Shown here piece by piece: positions 17,380 to 27,667 of a stretch of DNA of 64,000 nt. Position numbers and translations under genes: made by a program. Every line of letters begins with the position of its first letter. Position 1 is the stretch's first letter. The notes under the pieces are model-generated. The model was not told where the DNA came from and ran no database searches. It was given only the letters and a program-made list of their open reading frames with translations. The DNA comes from Mangrovibacter yixingensis (GTDB lineage: Bacteria; Pseudomonadota; Gammaproteobacteria; Enterobacterales; Enterobacteriaceae): positions 25,025 to 89,024 of the forward strand of contig NZ_JAIVKM010000010.1 in the NCBI RefSeq assembly GCF_020523985.1. The letters are read 5' to 3'.

Positions 17380-18978
17380 ATGTCCACGCCTTTACTTGAT
17401 ATACAGAATCTCTCCATCGCTTTTCACCGTGATGATGAAGCACAGCGCGTCGTTGAAGGGTTATCGCTGCAACTGGAAGCCGGGCAAACGCTGGCGCTGG
17501 TTGGTGAATCAGGTTCTGGGAAAAGTGTTACGGCATTATCGGTGTTGCGCCTGCTGCCATCTCCACCAGTCAGTTACCCCGAAGGCGATATTTTGTTTGC
17601 CGGGCAATCTTTACTGCGAGCACCAGAATCGACACTGAGAGGTATTCGCGGCAATAAAATTGCCATGATTTTTCAGGAACCGATGGTGTCGCTTAACCCT
17701 CTGCATACCGTGGAAAAGCAATTATATGAAGTGTTATCGCTGCACCGGGGAATGCGCAAAGAAGCGGCACGTGGCGAGATTTTAGATTGCCTGGACCGTG
17801 TAGGTATTCGCCAAAGCAAAAAACGGTTGAATGATTACCCACATCAGCTTTCCGGTGGTGAGCGCCAGCGAGTAATGATTGCCATGGCGTTACTCACTCG
17901 CCCTGAATTGTTAATTGCTGATGAGCCAACTACGGCACTGGATGTCACGGTACAAGCTCAAATTTTACAACTGCTGCATACTCTGCGCCAGGAACTCAAT
18001 ATGGGGATGTTGTTCATCACCCATGATCTGAGCATTGTGCGCCAGCTCGCTGACCATGTTGCGGTAATGCGCCACGGCCGTTGTGTTGAGCAAAATGCAG
18101 CCAGGCCTTTGTTTCAGGCGCCTCTTCACCCTTATACCCAGGAATTATTAAATGCCGGCCCACAAGGCGAACCGGTTCCACTCGATGAAACTGCCGCCCC
18201 TCTGCTGAAGGTAAACAATCTGGACGTTTCATTTCCTGTCCGCAAGGGTATTCTGCGCCGGACGGTGGGTTACCATCCGGGTATCTCAGGGCTTTCTTTT
18301 GCTTTGCGGCCTGGCGAAAGCCTGGGGCTGGTTGGGGAATCAGGGTCTGGGAAAAGTACCTCAGGGCTGGCTATTTTACGCCTGATTCATTCTCAGGGAG
18401 ACATAGTGTTTGGCGGCCAGTCATTAGGTGGACTTAGCCGTAAGCAACTGTTACCCATTCGCCGGCGTATTCAGGTTGTGTTTCAGGACCCTAATTCGTC
18501 ACTGAACCCACGCTTGACTGTGCTGGATATTATTGCCGAAGGGTTAAAAGTTCACCATCCCCACCTGGATACGGCGACTCGTGAAGCGCGGGTTATCACC
18601 GCCATGGAAGAAGTAGGGCTCGACCCAGCAACCCGGCACCGCTACCCCGCTGAATTCTCCGGTGGTCAACGCCAGCGTATCGCCATTGCCAGGGCTCTTA
18701 TTTTGCAACCATCGTTGATTGTACTGGATGAACCCACTTCGTCTCTTGACCGCTCTGTTCAGTCGCAAATTCTGTCTTTGCTAAAAGACCTGCAGGCACG
18801 CCATAAACTGGCGTATATCTTTATCAGCCATGATTTACAGGTGGTGCGTTCGCTGTGCCACCAGGTGGTGGTGTTACGGGCGGGAGAAGTGGTTGAGCAA
18901 GGTGAGTGTCAGCAAGTGTTTACCAACCCACAACAGGACTACACACGCCAGTTAATGGCGGTGCGCAGCCCTGATTAA
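17380..18978 (+). CDS. yejF: Oligopeptide ABC transporter ATPase YejF (two nucleotide-binding domains)
   Basis: A 532-residue ATPase with two ABC domains in one chain. Each has Walker A (GESGSGKS), signature (LSGGERQR and FSGGQRQR) and Walker B (LLIADEP and LIVLDEP), followed by oligopeptide-transporter C-terminal extensions (HPYTQELL near 245). It powers the YejABE importer. The frame is open upstream, but ATG 17380 lies directly after the yejE stop and gives the family N-terminus [14 protein letters not shown]. All catalytic motifs are intact in both halves. Confidence 0.95.
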   Translation: MSTPLLDIQNLSIAFHRDDEAQRVVEGLSLQLEAGQTLALVGESGSGKSVTALSVLRLLPSPPVSYPEGDILFAGQSLLRAPESTLRGIRGNKIAMIFQEPMVSLNPLHTVEKQLYEVLSLHRGMRKEAARGEILDCLDRVGIRQSKKRLNDYPHQLSGGERQRVMIAMALLTRPELLIADEPTTALDVTVQAQILQLLHTLRQELNMGMLFITHDLSIVRQLADHVAVMRHGRCVEQNAARPLFQAPLHPYTQELLNAGPQGEPVPLDETAAPLLKVNNLDVSFPVRKGILRRTVGYHPGISGLSFALRPGESLGLVGESGSGKSTSGLAILRLIHSQGDIVFGGQSLGGLSRKQLLPIRRRIQVVFQDPNSSLNPRLTVLDIIAEGLKVHHPHLDTATREARVITAMEEVGLDPATRHRYPAEFSGGQRQRIAIARALILQPSLIVLDEPTSSLDRSVQSQILSLLKDLQARHKLAYIFISHDLQVVRSLCHQVVVLRAGEVVEQGECQQVFTNPQQDYTRQLMAVRSPD

Positions 18979-19320
18979 TCAGCGGGGTAGTTCACAAAAG
19001 GGTTCCGCAATTGCCACGCCAAAGTTTTTCAGGCGGCAGGTTGCGGCAAACTCATCCTGTTGATTGACAAACAGGCAGGGCTCGCCTTCACATTCCAGAA
19101 CACAGCACTCCAGTTCAATGTCATTCAATGCCTGGATTAATTTGTACATTATCGGCCAGGCTTTCTCCCCATCATGGCTGAGCAGTTTGAGGCCAACAAG
19201 GTTATCCTCTCCCGCCGGGCCATTTTGCGGAATCGGTTCAACTTTTGAGCCAGCGAAACCAGCAGACCACTGATAGCCCTGCGGTAAACGACTGACGATA
19301 GAATGTTGTAACGTATTCAC
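18979..19320 (-). CDS. yejG: YejG family protein
   Basis: A 113-residue soluble protein (E. coli YejG 114) in the expected place between yejF and bcr, convergent with yejF with no gap. It has no recognisable catalytic motif. Features include the N-terminal [20 protein letters not shown] and [17 protein letters not shown]. In E. coli, YejG function is poorly known; loss has been linked to aminoglycoside sensitivity. No membrane segments or signal peptide. Confidence 0.88.
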   Translation of the reverse strand: MNTLQHSIVSRLPQGYQWSAGFAGSKVEPIPQNGPAGEDNLVGLKLLSHDGEKAWPIMYKLIQALNDIELECCVLECEGEPCLFVNQQDEFAATCRLKNFGVAIAEPFCELPR

Positions 19321-19699
19321 TGTTTGTCCCCGGAAGTCAGAATAAAAATCACATGATTTTTACTTAAAGGTTAATACATTGTTGCCAGATTGCTTCTTAT
19401 AAGAATAAAAAAGACGTCTGAAAATCACTTGTTATTGTTACCACTTAATTATTCAGTGGTTATTCTTAGCGGCAGATCACATTTTCGGGCTATATGTAAC
19501 CCTTTCCGCCTGCCATTACAACCATTTTTACTACAATACCGTGACTTTTTACACAATCAATTTTTACATAATGGAAACAATTTTAAGCGATATGGGTAGC
19601 CAGGACGTTGACATGGATTAAGAAACAAGGAGATGAAATGGATGTTTCGTGCTAAATCACCACTCGCAGGCCAGAGCCTGCGTGCGTGAAAAAATAAGT
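19321..19699. other. yejG-bcr intergenic region with candidate small ORFs
   Basis: About 380 nt, AT-rich near yejG. It should hold the yejG promoter on the minus strand. On the plus strand two tiny frames follow one another: 16 codons from 19571 and 15-18 codons ending at 19689, the second with AAGGAG just upstream (19627-19632). A 7-bp hairpin (CGCAGGC/GCCTGCG, 19665-19682) lies inside the second, downstream of bcr. No homologue recognised. Confidence 0.3.
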
Positions 19700-20896
19700 T
19701 CAGGAGAAGTGCTGGCGTTTGCGCCGTGCGAAAAGATAGAAGAATAGAGATGCGGTGGCACAGGCACTGATTGCTGCCACCATAGGCCAGGCTGTATTCA
19801 TCGTCGCCAGTGATAACAGCGCACCAACTAACGCACCAATACCAAAACGGAAAGTACCAGCAAGGGAAGACGCTGTTCCGGCCATATGAGGGAAAGCATC
19901 GAGAATGGCAGCCATGGCATTCGATGACACCATCGCAACACAACCAATATAAACCGCCACACCCAGAACCAGTGCCCAAAACCCCAAGCCAAACAGGCTG
20001 CTGACCACCAGCCAGAGCGCCATGACAAACTGAACACATAACCCAAAACGGAATAGTGCCGTTACGCCAAACCGGCGGACACAACGGCTGTTGATTGCCG
20101 TCATCATAAACAGGAACACCACATTCAGCGCAAAGTAATAACCAAAATGCTCCGGGCGAACATGATTGAGTTCAATGTAAACAAACGGGCCGGTGCTCAA
20201 AAAAGCAAATAACCCGGCAAAACTGAACCCACTGGCAAGCATGTAACACAACACCTGGCGGTGGCGGAACAGGGCTGCAAAGTTGGTCAGCGTAGTAGCA
20301 AGGCGAAAACGCTGGCGGCGCTCTGGTGGCAGGGTTTCTGAAATCAGTAAGAAGATCATGACACTGGCAAGCAAAGCGAGCCCCGCCAGTATCCAGAAAA
20401 TTGTGTGCCAGCCAAACCACACGAGTACCAGCCCGCCAGCAATAGGTGCGACCAGTGGCGCAATGCTCGTGACCAGCATGACAAAAGACATCATGCGAGA
20501 AAATTCTTCCCGCGGGTAAATATCACGCATCAGCGCATTAATCACCACACTGGCAGCAGCAGCTGAAAGCCCATGTAGAAAGCGCATGAAGATCAGTTGC
20601 TCAATGGTTTGTGATAATGCACAGGCGATGGCGGCACAGGCAAAAACCAGCGTTCCGCCAAGAATAACTGGCTTACGCCCGAGGCTGTCGGCCATAGGGC
20701 CATACAGCAACTGCCCCACAGCAAACCCCAAAATATAGGTACTGAGTGTCATTTGCGTACTGCCAGCAGAAACGCCAAACTGGCTGGTTATCACTGGCAA
20801 TGCGGGCAAATACATATCAATGGAGAGTGGCATTAACATCGCCAACAAACCAAGAATAAAAACAATACTTAATGAGGATCGTTGCGGGGGTGACAC
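19700..20896 (-). CDS. bcr: Bicyclomycin/sulfonamide resistance MFS exporter Bcr
   Basis: A 398-residue inner-membrane transporter (E. coli Bcr 396) of the DHA1 drug:proton antiporter family with 12 predicted membrane segments. The family start is [20 protein letters not shown] and motif A between segments 2 and 3 is [16 protein letters not shown]. It exports bicyclomycin, sulfonamides and, in E. coli, L-cysteine. It lies 16 nt downstream of the rsuA stop on the same strand, so the two are probably co-transcribed, as in E. coli. Confidence 0.93.
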   Translation of the reverse strand: MSPPQRSSLSIVFILGLLAMLMPLSIDMYLPALPVITSQFGVSAGSTQMTLSTYILGFAVGQLLYGPMADSLGRKPVILGGTLVFACAAIACALSQTIEQLIFMRFLHGLSAAAASVVINALMRDIYPREEFSRMMSFVMLVTSIAPLVAPIAGGLVLVWFGWHTIFWILAGLALLASVMIFLLISETLPPERRQRFRLATTLTNFAALFRHRQVLCYMLASGFSFAGLFAFLSTGPFVYIELNHVRPEHFGYYFALNVVFLFMMTAINSRCVRRFGVTALFRFGLCVQFVMALWLVVSSLFGLGFWALVLGVAVYIGCVAMVSSNAMAAILDAFPHMAGTASSLAGTFRFGIGALVGALLSLATMNTAWPMVAAISACATASLFFYLFARRKRQHFS

Positions 20897-20912
20897 GTAA
20901 TTCTTTCCTTTA

Positions 20913-21620
20913 TCAGGTTACTGGCAGGCCAATACTGGCCACTTCATCTGCGGTTAATGGGCGGTACTCACCTTCGCCCAGGTTGTTATCCAGCTCAATG
21001 CTGCCAATCCGTTCGCGATGCAAGGCTTCTACATGGTTCCCAACGGCGGCAAACATGCGTTTTACCTGGTGATAACGCCCTTCACTTATGGTGAGGCGCA
21101 CATCTGTTGGCCCTAAAATTTCCAGGACAGCCGGTTTGGTAAGGTCTTTTTCATTGTGCAACTGAATGCCATCAGCAAACACACTAACCAGCGCCTCATC
21201 AACAGGTGATTCCAGGGTAACACGGTAAGTTTTGGAGCAATGGTGGCGTGGTGATGTAATGCGGTGTGACCACTGCCCGTCATCGGTGAGTAACACAAGG
21301 CCAGTGGTGTCTATGTCAAGCCGCCCGGCAGCATGTAACTTGTGCGCCGCTGGCTCATCGATGAAATACAGGATAGTAGGATGATCCGGATCATCCGTAG
21401 AACAGACATAGCCCTGGGGCTTATTCAGCATAAAGTAACGTGGGCCATGTTGCTGTGCCAGTGGAGTGCCATCGTAGGCCACCTGATGCTCTGGCTTCAG
21501 TTTAAACGCACTGTCTTTCACAACCTCGCCATCCACCGTGACATTACTACCACGAATTTCACGGCATGCAATCGCCCGGCTAATGCCAAGCTGGTGGGAA
21601 AGAAATTTATCAAGTCTCAT
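20913..21620 (-). CDS. rsuA: 16S rRNA pseudouridine(516) synthase RsuA
   Basis: A 235-residue enzyme (E. coli 231). The start at 21620 gives the family N-terminus [20 protein letters not shown]; an upstream in-frame ATG would add seven residues. An S4 RNA-binding domain covers about 1-60, followed by the pseudouridine synthase domain with the catalytic Asp in [17 protein letters not shown] (near 101-117) and the C-terminal motif [18 protein letters not shown]. It converts U516 of 16S rRNA to pseudouridine. Divergent from radD. Confidence 0.94.
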   Translation of the reverse strand: MRLDKFLSHQLGISRAIACREIRGSNVTVDGEVVKDSAFKLKPEHQVAYDGTPLAQQHGPRYFMLNKPQGYVCSTDDPDHPTILYFIDEPAAHKLHAAGRLDIDTTGLVLLTDDGQWSHRITSPRHHCSKTYRVTLESPVDEALVSVFADGIQLHNEKDLTKPAVLEILGPTDVRLTISEGRYHQVKRMFAAVGNHVEALHRERIGSIELDNNLGEGEYRPLTADEVASIGLPVT

Positions 21621-21821
21621 GGGAATTTCACTGCCTGTCATACCGGGCCCTGGTTACAGTAAGATTGTAGTTACTGTCGCGGATGCCGGTTTCGATAAGA
21701 GAACCAGTGCGCAAGTATAACGACACGCGGTCTGGTCACAAGGCAAAAATAGGTTTGTATGAAAATCGTGGCATAATTTACACGTTTTCACTTACAGGCA
21801 GGTTATTACCCCCAGAACGTT

Positions 21822-23582
21822 ATGTCTTTTACACTGCGCCCATACCAACAAGAAGCTGTTGATGCCACTGTGCAATATTTCCGTCGCCATACCTCCCCGG
21901 CAGTGATTGTGTTACCTACAGGCGCAGGAAAAAGCCTGGTGATTGCGGCATTAGCGCGCCTGGCGAAAGGGCGGGTTTTGGTCCTGGCGCATGTGAAGGA
22001 ACTGGTGGAGCAAAACCACGCAAAATACGAGGCTCTCGGTTTGAGTGCGGATATTTTTTCCGCCGGGCTGTTGCGCAAGCAGAGCCAGGGCAAAGTGGTT
22101 TTTGGCAGTATCCAGTCGGTTGCCCGGCACCCGGAAGCTTTCAATGATGCTTTTTCGCTGGTCATTATTGATGAATGCCACCGAATAAGCGACGCACAAG
22201 ATAGCCAGTATCAGCAACTGCTGGCGCACCTGCGCAGCCACAACGCTTCATTGCGGCTACTCGGGCTTACAGCCACGCCATTTCGCCTGGGTAAAGGCTG
22301 GATTTACCAGTACCATTACCACGGTATGGTGCGCGGCGATGAGCAGGCATTTTTCCGCGACTGCATTTATGAATTGCCACTACGTTACATGATTAAACAC
22401 GGTTATCTGACGCCCCCAGAACGCATGGACATGCCTGTTGTTAGCTATGATTTCAGTCAGTTGCAGGCACAGAGCAACGGTTTATTTAGTGAGGCGGATA
22501 TAAATGCTGAGCTGAAAAAGCAAAAACGTGTCACCCCGCAAATTATCCGCCAGATTATCGATTTTGCCGCCAACCGCTGCGCATCCATGATTTTCGCGGC
22601 CACCGTTGAACATGCAAAAGAAATCACTGCACTGTTGCCCAAAGGTGAAGCTGCTTTAGTTACCGGTGATACCCCGGCTCGTGAACGCGACCAGTTAATT
22701 CAGGATTTCAAACAGCAAAAGCTGCGCTTCCTGGTGAATGTTTCCGTACTGACAACCGGGTTTGATGCCCCGCATGTTGATCTCATCGCTATTTTGCGGC
22801 CAACAGAATCAGTCAGTCTTTACCAACAAATTGTTGGCCGAGGTTTGCGCCTGTTCCCTGGGAAAACGTCATGCCTGATTCTGGATTATGCCGGTAATCC
22901 CCATGACCTCTATACACCCGAGGTCGGCCAGGTGAAAAAGGCCAGTGATAATGTCCCGGTGCAGGTTTTTTGCCCGTCCTGTGGTTTTGCCAACACTTTC
23001 TGGGGAAAAACCACCCAGGATGGCACACTGATTGAGCATTTCGGCAGGTGCTGCCAGGGTTTTCTGGAAGATGATGAAGGTAACAGGGAACAGTGCGACT
23101 TTCGTTTTCGCTTTAAAAACTGCCCCAATTGTCACGCTGAAAATGATATTGCGGCCCGCCGCTGCCATGCCTGCGATACCGTGTTGGTAGACCCAGACGA
23201 TATGTTAAAAGCAGCGCTACGTTTAAAAGACGCACTGGTATTACGCTGTTCCGGCATGGTGTTAACCAGTGGCTCAGATGCCAAAGGGCTATGGCTGAAA
23301 ATAACCTATTACGATGAAGACGGTGGCGATGTAAGTGAGCGCTTCCGTCTGCACACCCCCGCCCAGCGAACCGCTTTCGAGCACCTGTTCTTGCGCCCGC
23401 ACCAACGTGCGCCAGGCGTAGCATTTTCATGGTCAACCCCTGAGTCCATCATTGAGCAACAAGGTTTACTGCGCCACCCAGATTTTGTGGTCGCCAGGAA
23501 ACAAGGGCAGTTCTGGCAAGTTCGCGAAAAGGTTTTTGATTATGCGGGCCGTTTCCGCCGTGCGAATGAATTGCGTGGTTGA
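21822..23582 (+). CDS. radD: Superfamily 2 DNA helicase/ATPase RadD (YejH)
   Basis: A 586-residue protein, the same length as E. coli RadD. Helicase motifs: Q-motif-like RPYQQEAVD, Walker A PTGAGKS (near 32-38), DECH box (near 112-115), TATPFR, and motif [10 protein letters not shown] (near 322-329). The C-terminal part has zinc-finger-type Cys clusters (FCPSCGF near 388, [18 protein letters not shown] near 432-449). RadD acts in DNA repair: it binds SSB and stimulates RecA strand exchange. In E. coli the next gene is rplY; here a 14-kb catabolic island follows. Confidence 0.94.
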   Translation: MSFTLRPYQQEAVDATVQYFRRHTSPAVIVLPTGAGKSLVIAALARLAKGRVLVLAHVKELVEQNHAKYEALGLSADIFSAGLLRKQSQGKVVFGSIQSVARHPEAFNDAFSLVIIDECHRISDAQDSQYQQLLAHLRSHNASLRLLGLTATPFRLGKGWIYQYHYHGMVRGDEQAFFRDCIYELPLRYMIKHGYLTPPERMDMPVVSYDFSQLQAQSNGLFSEADINAELKKQKRVTPQIIRQIIDFAANRCASMIFAATVEHAKEITALLPKGEAALVTGDTPARERDQLIQDFKQQKLRFLVNVSVLTTGFDAPHVDLIAILRPTESVSLYQQIVGRGLRLFPGKTSCLILDYAGNPHDLYTPEVGQVKKASDNVPVQVFCPSCGFANTFWGKTTQDGTLIEHFGRCCQGFLEDDEGNREQCDFRFRFKNCPNCHAENDIAARRCHACDTVLVDPDDMLKAALRLKDALVLRCSGMVLTSGSDAKGLWLKITYYDEDGGDVSERFRLHTPAQRTAFEHLFLRPHQRAPGVAFSWSTPESIIEQQGLLRHPDFVVARKQGQFWQVREKVFDYAGRFRRANELRG

Positions 23583-23931
23583 TTTAAAAGCAAGACCTGC
23601 CAGTTAACTGTATTGCACATAACCTACTGTTCCACCAGTATTTTCATCTTCCAGACTGGTTGTCTGAATGACTGAACCTCCACCAATAAAATTTACATTT
23701 TTGAAACCAACCCAGAACAAAAGAGCAACAGATCACAAATTAGCACTCTTCTGTTAGCACTTTTTCTTATCTCATCTAGTATCAAATCACATGAGATATA
23801 TCGCAAATAAAGATGTATCTTTTTAGTTTGTAATTGAGCATTGTCTGATCTCTGTCTGCAAAACAACTACAGGTCTGCGAAAAGCAACCAACCCTACAAC
23901 GCGAGCAACGACTGAAAGAGAGAACATAAAA
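23583..23931. promoter_or_regulatory. Promoter region of the plus-strand catabolic operon
   Basis: An AT-rich 349-nt region that begins the island. It holds an inverted repeat (ATCTCAT 23769-23775, ATGAGAT 23791-23797), the small palindrome AAGATGTATCTT (23810-23821), and the sequence GATATATCGCAAA (23795-23807) that recurs upstream of padR. These lie 110-165 nt before the dioxygenase start, a reasonable position for an operator. Confidence 0.5.
23795..23807 (+). promoter_or_regulatory. Candidate PadR-type operator motif, copy 1
   Basis: GATATATCGCAAA differs at one position from AATATATCGCAAA upstream of padR (32196-32208), on the same strand. Its overlap with an inverted repeat supports a protein-binding site. 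Confidence 0.4.
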
Positions 23932-24948
23932 ATGCAGCAGTTAAACGATGTGATACTTCATCCTCCCTTCAACATAACCCGGGCCAGTCATGTTGTTTTA
24001 AATGTTCAGGACCTTGAAGCCAGTAAGCACTTCTATACCGAGCTTATTGGGCTGGTTATCAGTGACGAGAACGCCACTACAGTCTGGCTACGCGGACTGG
24101 AAGAGCGTGGGCACCATAGCCTGGTGTTACGCAAGTCATCATCACCGAGTTGCGCCCGCATTGGTATGCGGATGCAAACCGATGACGACATAATGCGGGC
24201 TCATGATTATTTTTTGCAGCAAGGGAAAAGTGCACGCCTGGTGGATGTTCCCTGGCAGGGGCTGACATTGCACGTCAATGACGATATTGGTGTTCCACTG
24301 GAGTTCTGCGCCACTATGGAACCCTGTGAACGAATGTTGAAGGCTTACCACCATTACCACGGTGCAAGTGCACAACGTTTAGATCACTACCAGTTGCAGG
24401 CCAGCGATGTTGAAAAAGCGTGGCGGTTTTACCAGCCACTCGGTTTTAAAGTAAGCGAATACACCTGGTCTGAATTAGCAGGTGAAGGTGAACACCTTTG
24501 GGGTGTTTGGCTGGAACGCAAAGGTAACCCACACGATATCGTGTTCACCAACGGTACCGGGCCACGCCTGCACCACTTCGCCTATACATTGCCAGACACT
24601 AACGACATGATCCGTGCCTGTGATGTCGCCGGCGCTCTGGGTTATGCCCCAATGCTGGAACGTGGACCAGGCCGCCATGGCATTAGTGGTGCTCTGTTTA
24701 TCTATTTCCGCGATCCCGACGGGCACCGCATTGAGCTTTTTAATACACATTATCAGCACATCGATCCAGAACCTGCCATTGGTTGGGATCTTGCTGACCC
24801 CAAACGGGCCGATCAGTGGGGCCTGCCCGCACAAAATAAATGGTTCACTGAAGCAACTGTTTTTGAAGGAACGCCGCCAACTGCACCTTCACTTAACATC
24901 TCCCCACCAACCCTGGAGCGTTTTCTGGCAATGGCAAATGATGCCTGA
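23932..24948 (+). CDS. Type I extradiol ring-cleavage dioxygenase (homoprotocatechuate 2,3-dioxygenase-like)
   Basis: A 338-residue two-module VOC-superfamily enzyme resembling the type I homoprotocatechuate 2,3-dioxygenase of Gram-positive bacteria. The metal triad is present at His152 (LDHYQL), His214 (PRLHHFAY) and Glu268 (DGHRIELF), each within three positions of that enzyme's ligands. The second-shell residues His201, His249 (GPGRHGIS) and Tyr258 (FIYF) are also kept, so it should be an active Fe(II) or Mn(II) enzyme that opens a catecholic ring with O2. The C-terminus is about 30 residues shorter than in the Gram-positive enzyme. It is the first gene of the plus-strand catabolic operon. 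The exact substrate is unknown; enteric hpa clusters use an unrelated type of HpaD. Confidence 0.82.
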   Translation: MQQLNDVILHPPFNITRASHVVLNVQDLEASKHFYTELIGLVISDENATTVWLRGLEERGHHSLVLRKSSSPSCARIGMRMQTDDDIMRAHDYFLQQGKSARLVDVPWQGLTLHVNDDIGVPLEFCATMEPCERMLKAYHHYHGASAQRLDHYQLQASDVEKAWRFYQPLGFKVSEYTWSELAGEGEHLWGVWLERKGNPHDIVFTNGTGPRLHHFAYTLPDTNDMIRACDVAGALGYAPMLERGPGRHGISGALFIYFRDPDGHRIELFNTHYQHIDPEPAIGWDLADPKRADQWGLPAQNKWFTEATVFEGTPPTAPSLNISPPTLERFLAMANDA

Positions 24949-25019
24949 ACTCATAACGCATGCTGTACCACAACCGCCTGCAATAACAGGCACATTTAAC
25001 AGCAACAGGAGATGGGGTA

Positions 25020-26258
25020 ATGACCACATTAATTCGTCATTCATTGTTCAGAATTTTAGTGGCATATGCACTGGGTGTGATGGCGGCTATGACTGTCAGC
25101 GAAGCAGTAACCGAGTTAGGTGCAATAGCTAAAACATTTCAGGTGTTTGAACACGGCAGCATTGGGCTGGTGATGTCAGTTCCTTCACTGATGGTGGCAT
25201 TAGGCGCATTACTTGCGGGTTATATTGTTGACCGTATTGGTGACCGAACCGTATTGCTTTGCGGAGCAATTGTCATTGTCGTTGGGGATTTATGTGTTGT
25301 CAGTGCCAGTTCGTTTACGATGCTGTTGGCCTGCCGTGCATTAACCGGTGTGGGATATGTATTAACAGCTGTGGCTGCTGTCACATTACTGATTCGCATT
25401 ACCACTGGAAAACAACGCACAATGGCCATGGCACTCTGGTCAACCTTTGTGCCAGCGAGTTTTCTGCTGCCATTTTTATCTGCCGGTCTGGCTGATCACT
25501 TTGCTACCTGGCGAGCCGCGTTTATTGCCCACTCGATATTGACTCTGGTACTGGCCGGATTCGCACTGGTCAGCCTGCCCCAGCGAACAGAGGAAGAAAA
25601 AGACGCATTTTCCCGCACACGTAACCTGAGCCGGGTTATCAAAAGCCCGCTGCCCTGGCTATTGGGGATTTCCTTCAGTGCTGATGCTTTTTTGCAAACT
25701 GGCGTGATCTCCACACTGGCCCCCTGGCTGGCAAAAACTTACGACGTGAGCCTGACAGTTGCTGCCCGCTGGAATGTTGTCGCAATGCTGGCAAACGGTA
25801 TGGGTTGCCTGTTAGTCGGCGCCCTGCTTAACCGGGGAATCAAAGCACTTACACTGGGGATTGTCGGTATTGTTCTCACTGGTCTGCCCGCTCTGGTTAT
25901 TTTCAGCCTGCAACCAGGCCTGATGCCTTCTATTTTTGCATCCTGGGTCTTCACGTTTGGCAGCGGTTTATTGGTGGGGATGTGGGCACTGGCTCCGGTT
26001 GTTGCACCTTCCCGAGACAGTATGGGTGCCACCAGTGGCCTGATTACCCAGTTAACACTGATTGGTGTATTTCTCGGCCCCCCATTGTTCTTCAATGCCC
26101 TGCATACCAGCACCGGTCATGCCCTGTCGGGGCTGGTGCTGGCAGGGCTTGCCGTGTGCTTTACCGGGTTACCTGTCTGGCTTATGGACCCTAACCGCCG
26201 CCCTTCTCAGGAACGGGCAGTCACTGATACAACGGCAATAAAAACACAATCCCGATAA
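25020..26258 (+). CDS. MFS transporter, probable aromatic compound importer
   Basis: A 412-residue inner-membrane protein with about 12 membrane segments. The loop between segments 2 and 3 is AGYIVDRIGDRTVLLCG, the MFS motif A type. The start is supported by CAGGAGATGGGGTA upstream. It lies 71 nt after the dioxygenase gene and 50 nt before the monooxygenase gene, in the same operon, so uptake of the pathway's substrate is its likely role. By sequence alone it resembles DHA-type proton antiporters as much as importers, so export of a toxic intermediate is an alternative. Confidence 0.7.
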   Translation: MTTLIRHSLFRILVAYALGVMAAMTVSEAVTELGAIAKTFQVFEHGSIGLVMSVPSLMVALGALLAGYIVDRIGDRTVLLCGAIVIVVGDLCVVSASSFTMLLACRALTGVGYVLTAVAAVTLLIRITTGKQRTMAMALWSTFVPASFLLPFLSAGLADHFATWRAAFIAHSILTLVLAGFALVSLPQRTEEEKDAFSRTRNLSRVIKSPLPWLLGISFSADAFLQTGVISTLAPWLAKTYDVSLTVAARWNVVAMLANGMGCLLVGALLNRGIKALTLGIVGIVLTGLPALVIFSLQPGLMPSIFASWVFTFGSGLLVGMWALAPVVAPSRDSMGATSGLITQLTLIGVFLGPPLFFNALHTSTGHALSGLVLAGLAVCFTGLPVWLMDPNRRPSQERAVTDTTAIKTQSR

Positions 26259-26308
26259 ATCTGGAGCCCTGTGCATCCGAACTAAGTAAAACCTAAGAGG
26301 AAGTCATT

Positions 26309-27598
26309 ATGTTGGATATCGTCATTATTGGCGCAGGCCCGGCTGGGCTTGCTACTGCCCTGCGTTTACATCAGCAGGGGTTCAGACCGCGTATTTTTGA
26401 AGCTGTACCGGAAATTAAGCCACTGGGCGTGGGCGTGGATATTAAGCCCTATGCAGTGAAAGAGCTGACGGAATTGGGGTTATACGACGCGTTTTGCGCT
26501 ATTTCCGTTGAAGCGAAAGAATCCATTTTCTACACCGGATATGGTCAGGAAATTTTCGGTGAACACTGTGGTCGCCATATGGGGTATGAACACGATCAGC
26601 GTTTTGTGCACCGCGGCCACCTGCAAATGATGCTCTACCGTGCAGTCGAGGAACGCATGGGGAAAGAGACTATCACCACAGGCTCACGTTGCGTGCAATT
26701 TGAACAAGACGACAACGGTGTCACCCTGACATTCGATACCACACATAACCCATCCGCCCCCAAACAAGTTCGGGCTGATGTAGTGATTGGTGTTGACGGT
26801 ATCCGTTCCGTTATCCGTAGCCAGTTGATGCCGGAATCCCAGCGTACACACTTCTCGGGGCTGACGCTGTACCGCGGCGTCACTGTAATGCCGCCATTCA
26901 AAACCGGAGGTTCCATTTTGCATATTGGCGACCCCATTCGCCAAGGCACCATCATTGTTTATCCAATTCAGGACAACGTTGATGGCAAAGGTAGTCAGTT
27001 GGTCAACTGGGTGGTTGAACAGGATGAAAAACCCCAAACCGAGGAGGACTGGAACCAGGAAACCGGTGTACGCGACATTGAACACATTTTCGATGACTGC
27101 AAACTCGATTTTCTGGATGTCAGCGCAATGATCCGTAATGCCCGCGAATGCTACCTGTTCCCGCTTATAGACCACGATCCTCTTCCCCAGTGGTCCTTTG
27201 GCCGGGTAACTCTGCTGGGTGATGCCGCTCATGCTATGTACCCACGCGGGGGTAACAGCGTTTGCCAGGCTTTTGTCGATGCCCGGGTGATCGCTGAAAA
27301 ACTGGCAAGCATTACCGATCCGGTTGCAGCCCTCGCCGCTTACGAAACTGAACGTCGTGAACAAGTGAACTGGTTGGTGAAGGCCTCCCGTGGCGAAGGC
27401 CCGGAAGTTGTACGCCGCATTGTAGAGGAACGCAGTGGTGGCAAACCTTTTGACAACATTGAAGCTATTTTCCCCCATGAAGAAGCGCTGGCTATTTTCA
27501 GTGAATACCACGCCAAAGCCGGCATGCGCATTCCCGGCGGAAAAGAGAGCAAAGACCCTGCTAAATACAAATCCGTATTTACAGCAGACGTAAAGTAA
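26309..27598 (+). CDS. FAD-dependent aromatic monooxygenase (PhzS/salicylate hydroxylase-like)
   Basis: A 429-residue group A flavoprotein monooxygenase. The N-terminal dinucleotide-binding motif is IIGAGPAGLATALRL (near 5-19), the DG motif is VIGVDGIRSVIR (near 157-168), and the second FAD motif is GDAAHAMYPRGGN (near 306-318). These enzymes use NAD(P)H and O2 to hydroxylate an aromatic ring, often next to a carboxylate. The sequence style, with VEERMGKE and a GDP... RQGTIIVYPIQ strand, is closest to PhzS-type flavoproteins as I recall them. In this operon it probably makes the dihydroxylated ring that the dioxygenase opens. RBS AGAGGAAG precedes the ATG. Confidence 0.8.
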   Translation: MLDIVIIGAGPAGLATALRLHQQGFRPRIFEAVPEIKPLGVGVDIKPYAVKELTELGLYDAFCAISVEAKESIFYTGYGQEIFGEHCGRHMGYEHDQRFVHRGHLQMMLYRAVEERMGKETITTGSRCVQFEQDDNGVTLTFDTTHNPSAPKQVRADVVIGVDGIRSVIRSQLMPESQRTHFSGLTLYRGVTVMPPFKTGGSILHIGDPIRQGTIIVYPIQDNVDGKGSQLVNWVVEQDEKPQTEEDWNQETGVRDIEHIFDDCKLDFLDVSAMIRNARECYLFPLIDHDPLPQWSFGRVTLLGDAAHAMYPRGGNSVCQAFVDARVIAEKLASITDPVAALAAYETERREQVNWLVKASRGEGPEVVRRIVEERSGGKPFDNIEAIFPHEEALAIFSEYHAKAGMRIPGGKESKDPAKYKSVFTADVK

Positions 27599-27667
27599 TC
27601 CCTGAATCACAACAAAATATAGAAAACACTGTTAACACAACAAGATGACATAAATAAGGAAAATAAA

